Program-made: the position numbers and the translations under genes
The notes under the pieces: generated by a model
Database searches by the model: none
Seen by the model: the letters and a program-made list of their open reading frames with translations, nothing else
Told to the model about the DNA's origin: nothing
Shown: in pieces, positions 7,956 to 17,273 of the stretch
Numbering within the stretch: position 1 is the first letter of the stretch
Layout: every line of letters begins with the position of its first letter
NCBI RefSeq assembly: GCF_017599345.1
Contig: NZ_JAGFVL010000048.1
Span: forward strand, 17,061-81,060
DNA: 64,000 bases
Direction of reading: 5' to 3'
Source: Gracilibacillus suaedae
GTDB taxonomy: Bacteria; Bacillota; Bacilli; Bacillales; Amphibacillaceae

Positions 7956-9389
7956 TTATTTCTCGATCTGTTCTTCTGCCGATTCCTCTGTTTCCGGACT
8001 TAACTCTTCTTCGATTTCTTCAGGTGCTTCATTTCCACTTGGGCTGTCAAAGGATCCAGGATCAGCGTCTTTATTATTGCTTACGCGAATTTCTACGGTG
8101 TAGTCCATGGAAACAAAGGCATTAAAGTTGCTCATCCCGACAACTGTACCCTTCACTTCAGGTGCATCGACATATTTAACAATGTAGGAGATATCTGCTC
8201 CTTTGGATTGATAATCCTCATAGAACAAACGTGGTAAATCTCCTTCTAATTGTCCGCGGTAATCTCTTAAATATGGTTTGCCCTCTGAGTAAGTGACAGT
8301 CATACTTTTATTATCTTGATCGGTTAATTCTGTTCCTGGTTCAATAGACTGGGCGATTAAATTTCCGTACTTTACTTTATTATGGAATCGTTGTCTCACT
8401 GTTACGGATAGACCTTCATAGCTTGCCGCCTCTTCCATGGAGAGAGACGCAAAATTTGGTACTTCAACAGATTTTCCAAGTGAAATCGTGACTTCCATTT
8501 CGTCCTTTTTGGCAATCATTGTTTCTGGATCAATATTTTGTTTACTAACTAATCCAGCTTCAATGTCATTGGATGCTTCTTCTTTGTAGGTGATTTCAAT
8601 TTCATTGGTATCGGCCCATTGCTTTACTTCTTCTTTACCTTTATTAACAAAATCAGGAACTTCTATATCTTTTTCAAAGACTTCTTCCCCTTTTGAGAAA
8701 TATACACTTGCATTATCTTGGCGACGATACTCTTCTTCACTTATTTCTTCATCCCGCATCACAAAGCGGGTGAATTCTCCTTCTTCCACCTCATCACTGA
8801 ATTCCGTAACAATTTGTAAGTTTTCTGCTTTGTTTTCTTCCTTCCAAGCTTCGACTTCGCTCCTAGTCATTTCGGAAAATTCAGGTAATTCGATATGCTC
8901 TTCTGGGTCTGCACCAATACTACTTGTTAGAGTAATCGTTGATCCTTTTTTAACCTTTTTTCCTTGTGCTATGCCTTGTTCGATGATTTGATTGGCATCA
9001 TATTCCATACTGTATTCCTGTGTTAGTTCTATCTCCATATCGTTCTCATCTGCCCATGCTCTTGCATCGGCAACTGGCCCGCCAACAAAGTCCTCCATAT
9101 CGACATAGCGAATGCTGTAGTATATGAAGGCAATTAACAATAATGCAAGAATTCCAAGAGCAATATAAATGATTAATTTCTTGCGTTTCTTCCATTGGTA
9201 ATCTGGATCGATTTCAATATGTTCATGGTTGTCACGCGGAGGTTTTCTCACGCTTTTTTGCTCAGTAGGAAACGATTCTTCCTTAGGCTGCTCTTGGTCC
9301 GGTTTCTCATTACTGGTTGGTGGCTCCTTTTTTTCTTTAGGCAGTTTATCGTAATTATCTTTGTCAAAATTAGAAAGAAAATCACTCAT
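7956..9389 (-). CDS. Membrane-anchored PASTA-domain protein
   Basis: A 477-residue protein with a cytoplasmic acidic/lysine-rich N-terminus, one transmembrane helix (about 72-95) and an outer part made of repeated PASTA-like units, each starting with a PxF motif (VPDFVNKGKEEVKQWAD, VPNFASLSMEEA) and ending with a TISLGK or TLTSSIG strand. PASTA units elsewhere bind muropeptides or beta-lactams. The tail is very acidic. There is no kinase domain. The gene overlaps the ATPase gene upstream by 8 nt and is the last gene of an operon permease-ATPase-PASTA, which suggests an envelope-linked ABC system in which this protein takes the place of a periplasmic adaptor. The cargo is unknown. Confidence 0.75.
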   Translation of the reverse strand: MSDFLSNFDKDNYDKLPKEKKEPPTSNEKPDQEQPKEESFPTEQKSVRKPPRDNHEHIEIDPDYQWKKRKKLIIYIALGILALLLIAFIYYSIRYVDMEDFVGGPVADARAWADENDMEIELTQEYSMEYDANQIIEQGIAQGKKVKKGSTITLTSSIGADPEEHIELPEFSEMTRSEVEAWKEENKAENLQIVTEFSDEVEEGEFTRFVMRDEEISEEEYRRQDNASVYFSKGEEVFEKDIEVPDFVNKGKEEVKQWADTNEIEITYKEEASNDIEAGLVSKQNIDPETMIAKKDEMEVTISLGKSVEVPNFASLSMEEAASYEGLSVTVRQRFHNKVKYGNLIAQSIEPGTELTDQDNKSMTVTYSEGKPYLRDYRGQLEGDLPRLFYEDYQSKGADISYIVKYVDAPEVKGTVVGMSNFNAFVSMDYTVEIRVSNNKDADPGSFDSPSGNEAPEEIEEELSPETEESAEEQIEK

Positions 9390-10053
9390 TGGTATTCAAG
9401 ACGCCTTTCTTTAAATAAAATGTTTGATCAGACTGTTCCGCAATATCATTGGAGTGCGTAACCATAATCACACACTTTTCATGCTCATGTGCCAATTTCT
9501 TGAAAATATCGATGATTTCCTGTTCCATTTCTTCATCTAAATTTCCGGTAGGTTCATCAGCAAGAATCAGTTCAACGTTAGTAGATAGCGCCCGTGCAAT
9601 TGCCACACGCTGCTGCTCTCCACCTGATAGTTTATTAACCGTACGATTTGCTTTATCTTGGGAAATGCCAATATAATCTAACAAATTATATGCAACAGTT
9701 TTGTGATTATCGGGTAACTCATTTTCGGTAATGGACATAGAAATCAATACATTTTCAACAGCGGTAAAGGTAGGAATCAAGTTATAGCTTTGGAAAATAA
9801 TACCGACCTTATTTCTACGGTAATTATCGTGTCCGATTTCTAGAATATTTTTTCCGTCGAAAACAACTTCTCCGTTGTGTGGCGTATCCATAGCACTAAG
9901 TAAGGACAACAGAGTCGTTTTGCCAGAACCAGATTGTCCTAATATCGTATAAAATTTCCCTTTGTCAAAGGAAACATTAGTATTTTTCAAGACAAAGCGA
10001 CGACTTTCACCGTCTTGATAGTAATAATTTAAATCTTTTGCTTCTAATATCAT
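9382..10053 (-). CDS. ABC transporter ATP-binding protein (MacB/LolD type)
   Basis: Cytoplasmic ATPase that would power the FtsX-like permease coded just upstream. The 223-residue protein has Walker [10 protein letters not shown] (39-47), the Q-loop [15 protein letters not shown], signature [15 protein letters not shown], Walker [14 protein letters not shown] and the H-loop VTHSND. This set is typical of the type VII (MacB/LolCDE/FtsE) exporters and mechanotransmitters. It has an AGAGGAGG ribosome binding site, follows the permease gene by 16 nt and overlaps the PASTA gene by 8 nt. The substrate cannot be predicted. Confidence 0.9.
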   Translation of the reverse strand: MILEAKDLNYYYQDGESRRFVLKNTNVSFDKGKFYTILGQSGSGKTTLLSLLSAMDTPHNGEVVFDGKNILEIGHDNYRRNKVGIIFQSYNLIPTFTAVENVLISMSITENELPDNHKTVAYNLLDYIGISQDKANRTVNKLSGGEQQRVAIARALSTNVELILADEPTGNLDEEMEQEIIDIFKKLAHEHEKCVIMVTHSNDIAEQSDQTFYLKKGVLNTNE

Positions 10054-10069
10054 ATATTTTAACCTCCTC

Positions 10070-11485
10070 TTACATCATAATTTTTTTAGGGTTTAATCGA
10101 ATAATATAAATTAAAGGAATCACCGTGGATAGTAAAATTGTGATAATTCCCACGGCATAAAATAGCAAAATAAAATCTCCTGTTAAGTTCACTTCATAAG
10201 CGTCGATTACATCTTCTGTTGTTAGATCTGTTTGCATTTCTGTGTAATAGATTTCTTCTTCACTTTGATTATTGTCATTATCAATCAAAGAATCAGAAAC
10301 GGTTTGCGCTAATAGATTTCCAGTAAATAAAGATAGTGTCATCCCAATAATGGAAATAATCAATACTTCTGTAATGATTTGCCCTACCACTCGCATGCGC
10401 GATTCACCAAGTGATAAGTAAATACCTAACTCGCGCTTCCGATCTCTAAGGAACAGCAAAACAACTAACCCAATAATAAGAATAGTCGTGATGACGGAAG
10501 CGATTAAAACATATTTGGATAAGTTAGACATGGATTCAATTGGTGAAGCAATTGAATCATACGAATCACTTGCATGACGAACAATAAATAGGTCTGGTAG
10601 TAATGGGCTTACTTCTTCTTCAAAAGCTTCTGCATCCTCTGGTTCATTTAAGACAAAGAAGGGTACATAATAATCTTCATATTCTGGCATGTCGCCAACC
10701 GAGAATTCCATTTCTTGTGAAACAAGTTCATTGGCTACATAGATCGTATTTTGAAAATCCATATCCATGTAATCGAATTCTTCAGGATTTTCGGTATCAC
10801 TATTCACGGTTTTAGGTTCAAAAATACCAATCACTTCTAGTGGTACGTCTCGAGAATCTAAAACTTCTTCTTCGCCGGATTCACTATATTCATATATTTC
10901 GTTCGATAAGGAAAAGGTATCTCCAACCTGAAGATTATTTAAATCTGCTAGTTTCTTAGAAATAATTGCTACAGGCGTTCCGTTTTCAATTTCTTCATCT
11001 GTGAAGACACGTCCATCGACAAGTTCACTTTTACCTTCTTCAATATCAAGTAGTGGGGCATAATTTACTCCTTTTAGTTGAAATTGAGGCCCCATTCCTT
11101 CCATTTCGACTTCTCCTTCTGCTTCTTCCATCATCGGATTATAGCTTTCGATTTCCTCAGAAGCTAAGAAGGCTGTTGTATTATAATCATAGTATTTAAC
11201 ATAAGGAAGTTCACCAATTTGATTAATTAAGTCCTCGCCTAAATTTGGAATCTCTAAATTCATCATTTCTGATTCTTCCATACTATCAAGTGCTTCATAA
11301 TCTAATTCGAGTGTTGCACCTGTTCCGAGTCGTTCTTTAATAGATTCTTCGACATTAGCTGTCGCCTGTGAAATGGAGATGGCTCCTGCTATCACGTTTC
11401 CTAAAATAAAAAGGACAGCAAGTAAAATTAGAGATTTTCCTTTTCTTCTAGTAATACTTAATAAACCACGCTTAAAAAAATTCAT
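10070..11485 (-). CDS. ABC transporter permease with MacB-like periplasmic domain (FtsX family)
   Basis: A 471-residue permease: one N-terminal transmembrane helix (about 18-38), a large acidic extracytoplasmic domain (about 45-320) and three C-terminal helices with the FtsX core (VITTILIIGLVVLLFLRDRKRELGI... and the TILLSTVIPLIYIIRLNPKKIM end). This is the type VII ABC topology, used for mechanical transmission or lipoprotein/peptide handling rather than classical import. It is the first gene of the operon with the ATPase and the PASTA protein and starts behind GGGGGAACGAA. The outer domain is strikingly rich in Glu and Asp, as in halophilic relatives. Confidence 0.85.
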   Translation of the reverse strand: MNFFKRGLLSITRRKGKSLILLAVLFILGNVIAGAISISQATANVEESIKERLGTGATLELDYEALDSMEESEMMNLEIPNLGEDLINQIGELPYVKYYDYNTTAFLASEEIESYNPMMEEAEGEVEMEGMGPQFQLKGVNYAPLLDIEEGKSELVDGRVFTDEEIENGTPVAIISKKLADLNNLQVGDTFSLSNEIYEYSESGEEEVLDSRDVPLEVIGIFEPKTVNSDTENPEEFDYMDMDFQNTIYVANELVSQEMEFSVGDMPEYEDYYVPFFVLNEPEDAEAFEEEVSPLLPDLFIVRHASDSYDSIASPIESMSNLSKYVLIASVITTILIIGLVVLLFLRDRKRELGIYLSLGESRMRVVGQIITEVLIISIIGMTLSLFTGNLLAQTVSDSLIDNDNNQSEEEIYYTEMQTDLTTEDVIDAYEVNLTGDFILLFYAVGIITILLSTVIPLIYIIRLNPKKIMM

Positions 11486-11850
11486 TTCGTTCCCCCTGTT
11501 CTTGTTTCTTATTTAATGAAATGGTTGAGTCATGATGAAGATTTATCTTGGTGATTTTTGCACATAATACCTCCATTAATGTTAGACGAATTCTTACTGT
11601 AAAAAGTTTCATATAATAGCAAATTTTTATGTGTTGTTAGGATAAAAAGAGGAAGGGGATGGCAAAAAACGATACGAAAAACCTACATTTGTGCATTTTT
11701 CTACAAATATTTCTATTACTATTCAACTATTCTAGCCTTATTCATATTTCAATAGTTAGGTTTCCAATTAATGGAGATGATGGTATACTAAGTTTGTTAA
11801 AGGCAATGGAATACTCGTGAGAGACTAGATAATAAAAAGGTTGAAGGACA
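11486..11850. other. Gene-poor intergenic stretch
   Basis: Divergent region between the ABC operon and the VOC gene. A 53-codon frame at 11659-11820 has AGAGG upstream but low-complexity, non-protein-like content, and I do not call it. No repeat family member or clear operator was seen. Confidence 0.4.
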
Positions 11851-11922
11851 ATGACATGGAAAGAAGAAATACAAATAGCTAGAAAAATAGTGGTCGCATT
11901 TTTGAAGGAGGAATTGAAATGA
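11851..11922 (+). CDS. Possible 23-codon coupled upstream ORF
   Basis: Short frame MTWKEEIQIARKIVVAFLKEELK with AAGGA just before its ATG. Its TGA overlaps the start ATG of the VOC gene (ATGA at 11919-11922), and the GGAGG used by the VOC gene lies inside it. It could be a coupling leader or a remnant of a larger gene. Length gives little statistical weight. Confidence 0.25.
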   Translation: MTWKEEIQIARKIVVAFLKEELK

Positions 11923-12281
11923 TTCTAGGATTACATCATGCACAAATTACGATTCCAAAAGGTGCAGAAGAAGAAGGGAAAAACTTTTATTGTAGTGTAC
12001 TAGGTTTACCTGAAGTTGAAAAGCCTGATGCCTTAAAAGGCCGTGGAGGATTCTGGTTAAAAGTTGGTGATAGGGATGTACATGTAGGAACGGAAGATGG
12101 TGTGGACAGAACTAAAACCAAAGCACATTTAGCTTACCAAGTGGAAGATATTGATTATTGGCGAGAGGTTTTGGAACAGCATCATATTGAAATATTTGAT
12201 TCCGTACCAATTCCAAATTTCAAACGTTTTGAATTTAGAGATCCCTTTGGTAATCGGGTAGAAATGATACAAGAATCATAA
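11919..12281 (+). CDS. VOC (glyoxalase/bleomycin-resistance) family protein
   Basis: A 120-residue vicinal-oxygen-chelate protein with the paired beta-alpha-beta-beta-beta modules. The metal or ligand residues are seen in LGLHHAQITIPKG (His5/His6), HVGTEDG near 66, AHLAYQVED near 81 and the C-terminal FRDPFGNRVEMIQ, where Glu is the last ligand. Members are glyoxalases, dioxygenases or antibiotic-binding proteins; this short form is usually annotated only as VOC/glyoxalase-like. The start follows GAAGGAGGAATTGAA. It is followed by a GrpB-family gene 29 nt later. Confidence 0.82.
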   Translation: MILGLHHAQITIPKGAEEEGKNFYCSVLGLPEVEKPDALKGRGGFWLKVGDRDVHVGTEDGVDRTKTKAHLAYQVEDIDYWREVLEQHHIEIFDSVPIPNFKRFEFRDPFGNRVEMIQES

Positions 12282-12310
12282 TGTGAATGTGTTTTTTAGA
12301 GGAGAAAGAA

Positions 12311-12826
12311 ATGACAAAACCAACTGTTATTATTAGTGATTATAACGCTAAATGGGCAGAAAAGTTTACTAAAGAGAGAAATAGAATTATAGATGTCTTA
12401 GGTGATAAAGTTGTTGCAATTGAGCACATAGGAAGCACTTCTGTAAAAGGATTAGCAGCAAAACCAATCATCGACATTCTAGTAGGTATACAAAACTTAG
12501 ATGAAGTAGATCAATTGGTGAATCCTTTGAAGGAAATTGAGTATGAGTATGTTCTTAAACCAGAGCTTAAAGATAGAAAATTTTTTAGAAAGGGCGAGTG
12601 GGGAAAGGGCACTTCCCATTTACATGTCTGTGAATATGATAGTAGGGAATGGATTGAAAAGCTATTATTCCGAGATTATCTTAGATTACACCCGGAAGCA
12701 GTTCAAGAATATGAGGTCTTAAAGAAAAGTCTTGCTTTGGAATATAAGTATGATCGACAAACATATACAAGCCAAAAAGAACCTTTTATTAAAAATATTG
12801 TGGAAAGAGCAAAAAAGGAGAAATAA
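12311..12826 (+). CDS. GrpB/UPF0157 family protein
   Basis: Member of the GrpB (UPF0157) family, whose fold is that of nucleotidyltransferases. The 171-residue product shows the family signature EHIGSTSVKGLAAKPIIDILVG (about 38-59) with the GS...D.L pattern, and the HLHVCEYDSREW block near residue 103. The biochemical role is unsettled. An in-frame ATG at 12287 exists, but GAGGAG at 12299-12304 places the start at 12311. It is probably cotranscribed with the VOC gene. Confidence 0.82.
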   Translation: MTKPTVIISDYNAKWAEKFTKERNRIIDVLGDKVVAIEHIGSTSVKGLAAKPIIDILVGIQNLDEVDQLVNPLKEIEYEYVLKPELKDRKFFRKGEWGKGTSHLHVCEYDSREWIEKLLFRDYLRLHPEAVQEYEVLKKSLALEYKYDRQTYTSQKEPFIKNIVERAKKEK

Positions 12827-12939
12827 TGCTTCCGCGAGCAGGAATCATTGGAGGGAGATACGGTTATTGTTCCTGGAGAATTTTAATTGTATCACATAGA
12901 TAATATTTTATAAGATTTTTCAGAAGTGGAGTGCATTTG

Positions 12940-13560
12940 ATGGTAAAATACGTTATTTTTGATTTTGATGGGACGCTAGCCGATTCCCGAAGAGCACTTT
13001 TGAAAAGTTGGAATACGCTAGCAAAGCAGTATTATTTTAGAGAAATAAACTTAAATGAAATGGAAAAAATGAAGAAGCTGTCTATCAAGGAAAGAGGTAG
13101 GTATTTGCAGTTTCCGATGTTTAAAATGCCAATCGTGTTGCCTAAGTTTTATCAATTATATCGAGAATCCATAAATGAAGTGAAGCTATTTGAAGGTATT
13201 GCTGAAATGTTAGCTGAACTAGAGAGGAAAGGCTATAAGGCTATTATTATATCATCTAATTCAAAAGAAAATATTATGACATTTTTAAAAAGTAACAAGT
13301 TAACGAGTATAACAAACGTTATCTGTTCAAGCAGCATATTTGGGAAAGATAAGTTAATCCACAGATTTCTAAGGGGAAATAACTTGGAGCCAGCAGAAGT
13401 AATTTATGTAGGAGACGAAAAACGAGATATTCTTGCTTGTAAAAAAACTGGTGTTAAAATAATTTGGGTTAGCTGGGGATATGACACTTTTGAAGTGGTG
13501 AAAAAAATGAAACCTGATTTTCGCGTAAACACTCCAGCTGAGATATTGAAAGTGATTTAA
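12940..13560 (+). CDS. HAD family hydrolase (phosphoglycolate phosphatase-like)
   Basis: Haloacid-dehalogenase phosphatase of 206 residues. Motif I FDFDGTLADS (about 7-16) holds the nucleophile and acid/base Asp; motif II is IIISSNS (about 101); motif III is the lysine in FGKDKLIHRFL; motif IV is VGDEKRDILACK (about 155-166). The helical cap between motifs I and II fits subfamily IA. GTG 12931 is in frame, but ATG 12940 follows GTGGAG. The natural phosphate ester is unknown. It is the last gene before the promoter of addB. Confidence 0.82.
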   Translation: MVKYVIFDFDGTLADSRRALLKSWNTLAKQYYFREINLNEMEKMKKLSIKERGRYLQFPMFKMPIVLPKFYQLYRESINEVKLFEGIAEMLAELERKGYKAIIISSNSKENIMTFLKSNKLTSITNVICSSSIFGKDKLIHRFLRGNNLEPAEVIYVGDEKRDILACKKTGVKIIWVSWGYDTFEVVKKMKPDFRVNTPAEILKVI

Positions 13561-13726
13561 AAAGAAAAGCAGTTATAAATCAATATAAATACTCCTATGT
13601 TGAAGTACTCCGTGCAAGTCGATGTTGATTCTAGGATGTGATAAAAAGAAAGGGAATTATTCTAGCGATTCTATTTCCCGGAGAAAATAAGTAAGTAGCC
13701 TACAATCAAACCAAACACCATTTCTC

Positions 13727-13755
13727 TTCACAACAGAACATTCGTTTGCTATAAT
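13727..13755 (+). promoter_or_regulatory. SigA-type promoter for addBA
   Basis: TTCACA (-35, 13727-13732), 17-bp spacer, TATAAT (-10, 13750-13755). It lies 45 bases before the AddB start codon and after a 170-base gene-free stretch. Confidence 0.7.
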
Positions 13756-13799
13756 CTATGGTAAAATAGACGTGAAGATCGAGAAAGTAGGTGTTCTCT

Positions 13800-16700
13800 T
13801 TGTTGCGATTTTTAATTGGAAGTGCAACGGTGAATAAAAGCGAGCAATGCTTGCAAGAAATAAGACAAGAACTCAAGCTAAATCCTCAAGGATCCCCGAT
13901 TATCTATTTAGTTCCAGATCAAATGACCTTCCAACAGGAATATGCGTTATTAAATGATCCTGATATAAATGGCTCGATTCGTGGACAAGTCTATAGTTTT
14001 TCACGGTTAGCGTGGCGCGTTATGCAGCTGACTGGTGGAGCAACAAAGAAATACATTACATCAACGGGGATGCAGATGATGCTTCGTAAAATTGTCGAGG
14101 AGCGGACTGATGAATGGAAAGTATTCCAGAAGGCGATTGAAAAGCAAGGTTTTATTGAACAACTGGAGGACATGATCACCGAATTCAAACGCTATTGTGT
14201 TACACCAGAATTGATCAATGAGCAGTTACAAGAAATGAATCGATTCCAGCACAAGACAATTGGAGAAACAGCGTTACAACATAAATTAGATGATTTAGTT
14301 TATATTTATCAGCAATTGACTACAGCTTTACAAGGTCACTACATGGATAGTGAGGATCAGTTACAGCAGTTAGTAGAAAAACTAGAAATGACTAACTTTT
14401 TAGAAGGCGCATCCGTTTACATAGATGGCTTTCACCAATTTACGCCACAAGAATTATTAGTGATAGAAGCAATGCTCAAAAAGTGCGAAAATGTCACAGT
14501 GACGTTAACGGTTGAGGATGTACATGATCCTGAGGTAGTACCGTTAGACCTTTTCTATCAAACAAAGGAAACCTATCATCAATTAGAGCAATTAGCAGAA
14601 CAAACGATGGTGGAAACAGAAGTCATTCCTTTAACAACAGATGAAAATGCAACAGCACCATTTATTCATTTAGATCGTTATTTTGATAGTCGTCCTGTTC
14701 AGAGTTATTCGGAACAAGCACCCGTTCGGATCGCGGAAGCGGTGCATCCGCGTGCTGAGGTTGAAGGAACAGCACAGGAAATTGTTCGGTTAGTACGGGA
14801 TGAAGGGTATCGTTATCGTGATCTTGCTATTCTGATTCGCGAACCAGATGTTTATCATGATCTCATTACTACTGTTTTTGATGATTATCAGATTCCGATA
14901 TTTGTTGATGAAAAAAGAACGATGCTCAACCATCCGTTAATTGAAACGATCAGATCATTGCTCGATGTCATTGAAGGAAACTGGCGATATGATGCAGTCT
15001 TTCGCTTGCTAAAAGCAGGGTTTATTCCGAAAGGAGAAGGTAAGCATCGCTTAGATCAAGAGGCAATTGATGAGTTAGAAAATTATGTGTTGGAGTATGG
15101 CGTACGAGGCAGAAACAGATGGTTAAGTGATAAGCCTTGGATATTCCAACGTTTTAAAGGTTTTGATCAATCAGCACAAACAGACCGTGAACGCTCAACA
15201 CAAGAACGTATTAATGCTTATCGGGAAAGAGTAACAGCAGCACTTGCGGACATTGATCAGCTACTACGGGAATTACCAACGATTAAAGAAAAGGCAATTG
15301 CCCTATTTGAATGGTTGGAAACAATTGGAGCACCTGGACGATTGGAGAACATGCGTGACCAATATGATGAAGAAGGAAGAGTCGAAAAAGGACGTGAGCA
15401 AGACCAGGTGTGGGATGCGGTCATTCAATTGTTAGAAGAGATTACGGAAGTTGCTGGTGAAGAAAAGATGGACTTGCAGACATTCCGTAATGTGTTAGAG
15501 TCCGGCTTTGATTCACTAAAATTTTCCCACGTGCCACCGAGTATTGATCATGTTGTGGTAGGTTCAATTGACCGTTCGCGTATGCATGGCATTAAGGTTG
15601 CTTTTTTGTTAGGAGTGAATGAAGGGACCTGGCCGATGAAACCTGGTGGGGATGGTTTAATTTCAGAAGAAGAACGTGCTCTACTACAAACACATGGCTT
15701 ACAATTAGCAGAGGGAAGTAAACGTCAATTATTAGATGATTGGTTTTATGTTTACTTAGCGTTTACGCTGCCGTCTGATTATTTATGGGTGAGTTATCCA
15801 ATAAGTAATGAGGAAGGAAAACAAAAAGTCGCTTCTCCATTAATCAAAAGACTGGAGGAAATTTTTCCGATCCAAAAAGAGCATTTGTTTTTACAAGACC
15901 CAGAAGAGATGACAGAAGCAAGTCGTTTTGTAACAACACCAAATAAAACAAGAGGTGCATTAACTGCACAACTGGCAAGAAAGTTAAGAGGCTATCCAAT
16001 CGACGATATCTGGGATTATGTCTTAAACTGGTTTATTGAAAAATCCGATCAACCATCGATTAATCAACGTGTATTAAAAAGTCTTTTTTACCAAAATAAG
16101 CCGACAGATTTAGCAGAAGACACGGTCGATACGTTATACCAGAAAGAAATCAATGCAAGTGTGTCAAGGCTCGAAATGTATCACCGCTGTTCGTATCAGC
16201 ATTTTGCCAAATATAGCTTAGGCCTTAAGGAACGACCAACTTATAAGCTCGATGCACCAGATATCGGTCAACTCTTTCATGAAGCCTTAAAGCAGATCAC
16301 CGAATGGGTTCAAAAAGAAGGGCTTGGTTTTTCTGACATATATGATCAAGAAGCGAAGAAATATGCCCATCGTGCTGTTGGAAAGTTAGCACCAGTATTA
16401 CAGCATCAGATTTTACACAGTTCGAATCGTTATCAATACATTCAACGTAAATTGGAAAATGTCATCGCGAGGGCGATGTATGTGTTAAGTGAACAAGCAA
16501 GAAAAACAAACTTTTCGCCTGTCGGTTTAGAAGTCGGATTTGGTTACCCAGATCAATTAGAACCATTGACCGTCAACCTGCCAAATGATTATACGTTAAT
16601 GTTAAGAGGCAGAATTGACCGTGTTGACCAAGCAATGGAGAACGAGCAATTATATTTGCGAATTATTGATTATAAATCCAGTTCAAAAGGATTGAATTTA

Positions 16701-17273
16701 ACCGAAGTATATTATGGACTAGCACTACAAATGTTAGCTTATCTGGATGTTGTCCTGAAAAATGCAGAAAATTGGCTAGGGCAAAAGGCATTACCAGCTG
16801 GTGTGCTCTATTTCCACGTCCATAATCCAATGATCTCAGCTAGTGATTTTCTTACCGAAGACAAAATTGAACAGGAAATATTTAAAAAGTTCAAAATGAA
16901 AGGACTTTTAGTTGATCAGGAAGATGTTGTGCGCATGATGGATACATCACTGGAATCAGGAAGAAGTAATATCATTCCAGCAGGATTTAGTAAAAGTGGT
17001 TCTTTCTATAAAGGTTCTGATGTAGCAGAACGGGAAATTTTTGACCAGCTGCAAAGCTATATCCATCAATTAATGGAAAACGCAGGACTAGCAATTACGG
17101 AAGGAAAAGTCGATCTCAACCCATATCAGCAACAACAATTAACAGCTTGTACTTTCTGTGAATTCCGTTCGGTCTGTCAATTTGATCCGACATTGGCAGA
17201 GAATAATTATCGCAGGCTCAAAGAGATGAAAGATGAAGAAGTAATTGAAGCAATCAAGCGGGGTGAAGGATAA
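13800..17273 (+). CDS. addB: ATP-dependent helicase/nuclease subunit AddB
   Basis: Subunit of the AddAB double-strand-break resection complex (the Gram-positive RecBCD equivalent): it recognises Chi and carries a RecB-family nuclease with an iron-sulfur cluster. The 1157-residue protein has the four-cysteine cluster (one Cys in YHRCSYQHF near 797 and a C-terminal CTFCEFRSVC near 1120) and the nuclease residues in LRIIDYKSSSKGL near 956. The start is a TTG at 13800 behind AGGTG; GTG 13791 is less well placed. The N-terminal nucleotide-binding loop is degenerate: residues 7-14 are GSATVNKS where other AddB have GxxGxGKT/S. The stop overlaps the addA start (TAATG). Confidence 0.95.
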   Translation: MLRFLIGSATVNKSEQCLQEIRQELKLNPQGSPIIYLVPDQMTFQQEYALLNDPDINGSIRGQVYSFSRLAWRVMQLTGGATKKYITSTGMQMMLRKIVEERTDEWKVFQKAIEKQGFIEQLEDMITEFKRYCVTPELINEQLQEMNRFQHKTIGETALQHKLDDLVYIYQQLTTALQGHYMDSEDQLQQLVEKLEMTNFLEGASVYIDGFHQFTPQELLVIEAMLKKCENVTVTLTVEDVHDPEVVPLDLFYQTKETYHQLEQLAEQTMVETEVIPLTTDENATAPFIHLDRYFDSRPVQSYSEQAPVRIAEAVHPRAEVEGTAQEIVRLVRDEGYRYRDLAILIREPDVYHDLITTVFDDYQIPIFVDEKRTMLNHPLIETIRSLLDVIEGNWRYDAVFRLLKAGFIPKGEGKHRLDQEAIDELENYVLEYGVRGRNRWLSDKPWIFQRFKGFDQSAQTDRERSTQERINAYRERVTAALADIDQLLRELPTIKEKAIALFEWLETIGAPGRLENMRDQYDEEGRVEKGREQDQVWDAVIQLLEEITEVAGEEKMDLQTFRNVLESGFDSLKFSHVPPSIDHVVVGSIDRSRMHGIKVAFLLGVNEGTWPMKPGGDGLISEEERALLQTHGLQLAEGSKRQLLDDWFYVYLAFTLPSDYLWVSYPISNEEGKQKVASPLIKRLEEIFPIQKEHLFLQDPEEMTEASRFVTTPNKTRGALTAQLARKLRGYPIDDIWDYVLNWFIEKSDQPSINQRVLKSLFYQNKPTDLAEDTVDTLYQKEINASVSRLEMYHRCSYQHFAKYSLGLKERPTYKLDAPDIGQLFHEALKQITEWVQKEGLGFSDIYDQEAKKYAHRAVGKLAPVLQHQILHSSNRYQYIQRKLENVIARAMYVLSEQARKTNFSPVGLEVGFGYPDQLEPLTVNLPNDYTLMLRGRIDRVDQAMENEQLYLRIIDYKSSSKGLNLTEVYYGLALQMLAYLDVVLKNAENWLGQKALPAGVLYFHVHNPMISASDFLTEDKIEQEIFKKFKMKGLLVDQEDVVRMMDTSLESGRSNIIPAGFSKSGSFYKGSDVAEREIFDQLQSYIHQLMENAGLAITEGKVDLNPYQQQQLTACTFCEFRSVCQFDPTLAENNYRRLKEMKDEEVIEAIKRGEG

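Noticed and set aside
7556..8125. 189-codon plus-strand frame after the PfpI gene
   Set aside because: It overlaps the PfpI gene end, a terminator and repeat R1; codon content is not protein-like.
11659..11820. 53-codon frame with AGAGG upstream in the ABC-VOC gap
   Set aside because: Composition is low-complexity (Leu/Ile/Phe/Asn) without a recognisable helix pattern or homologue, and the spacing of the site is poor.
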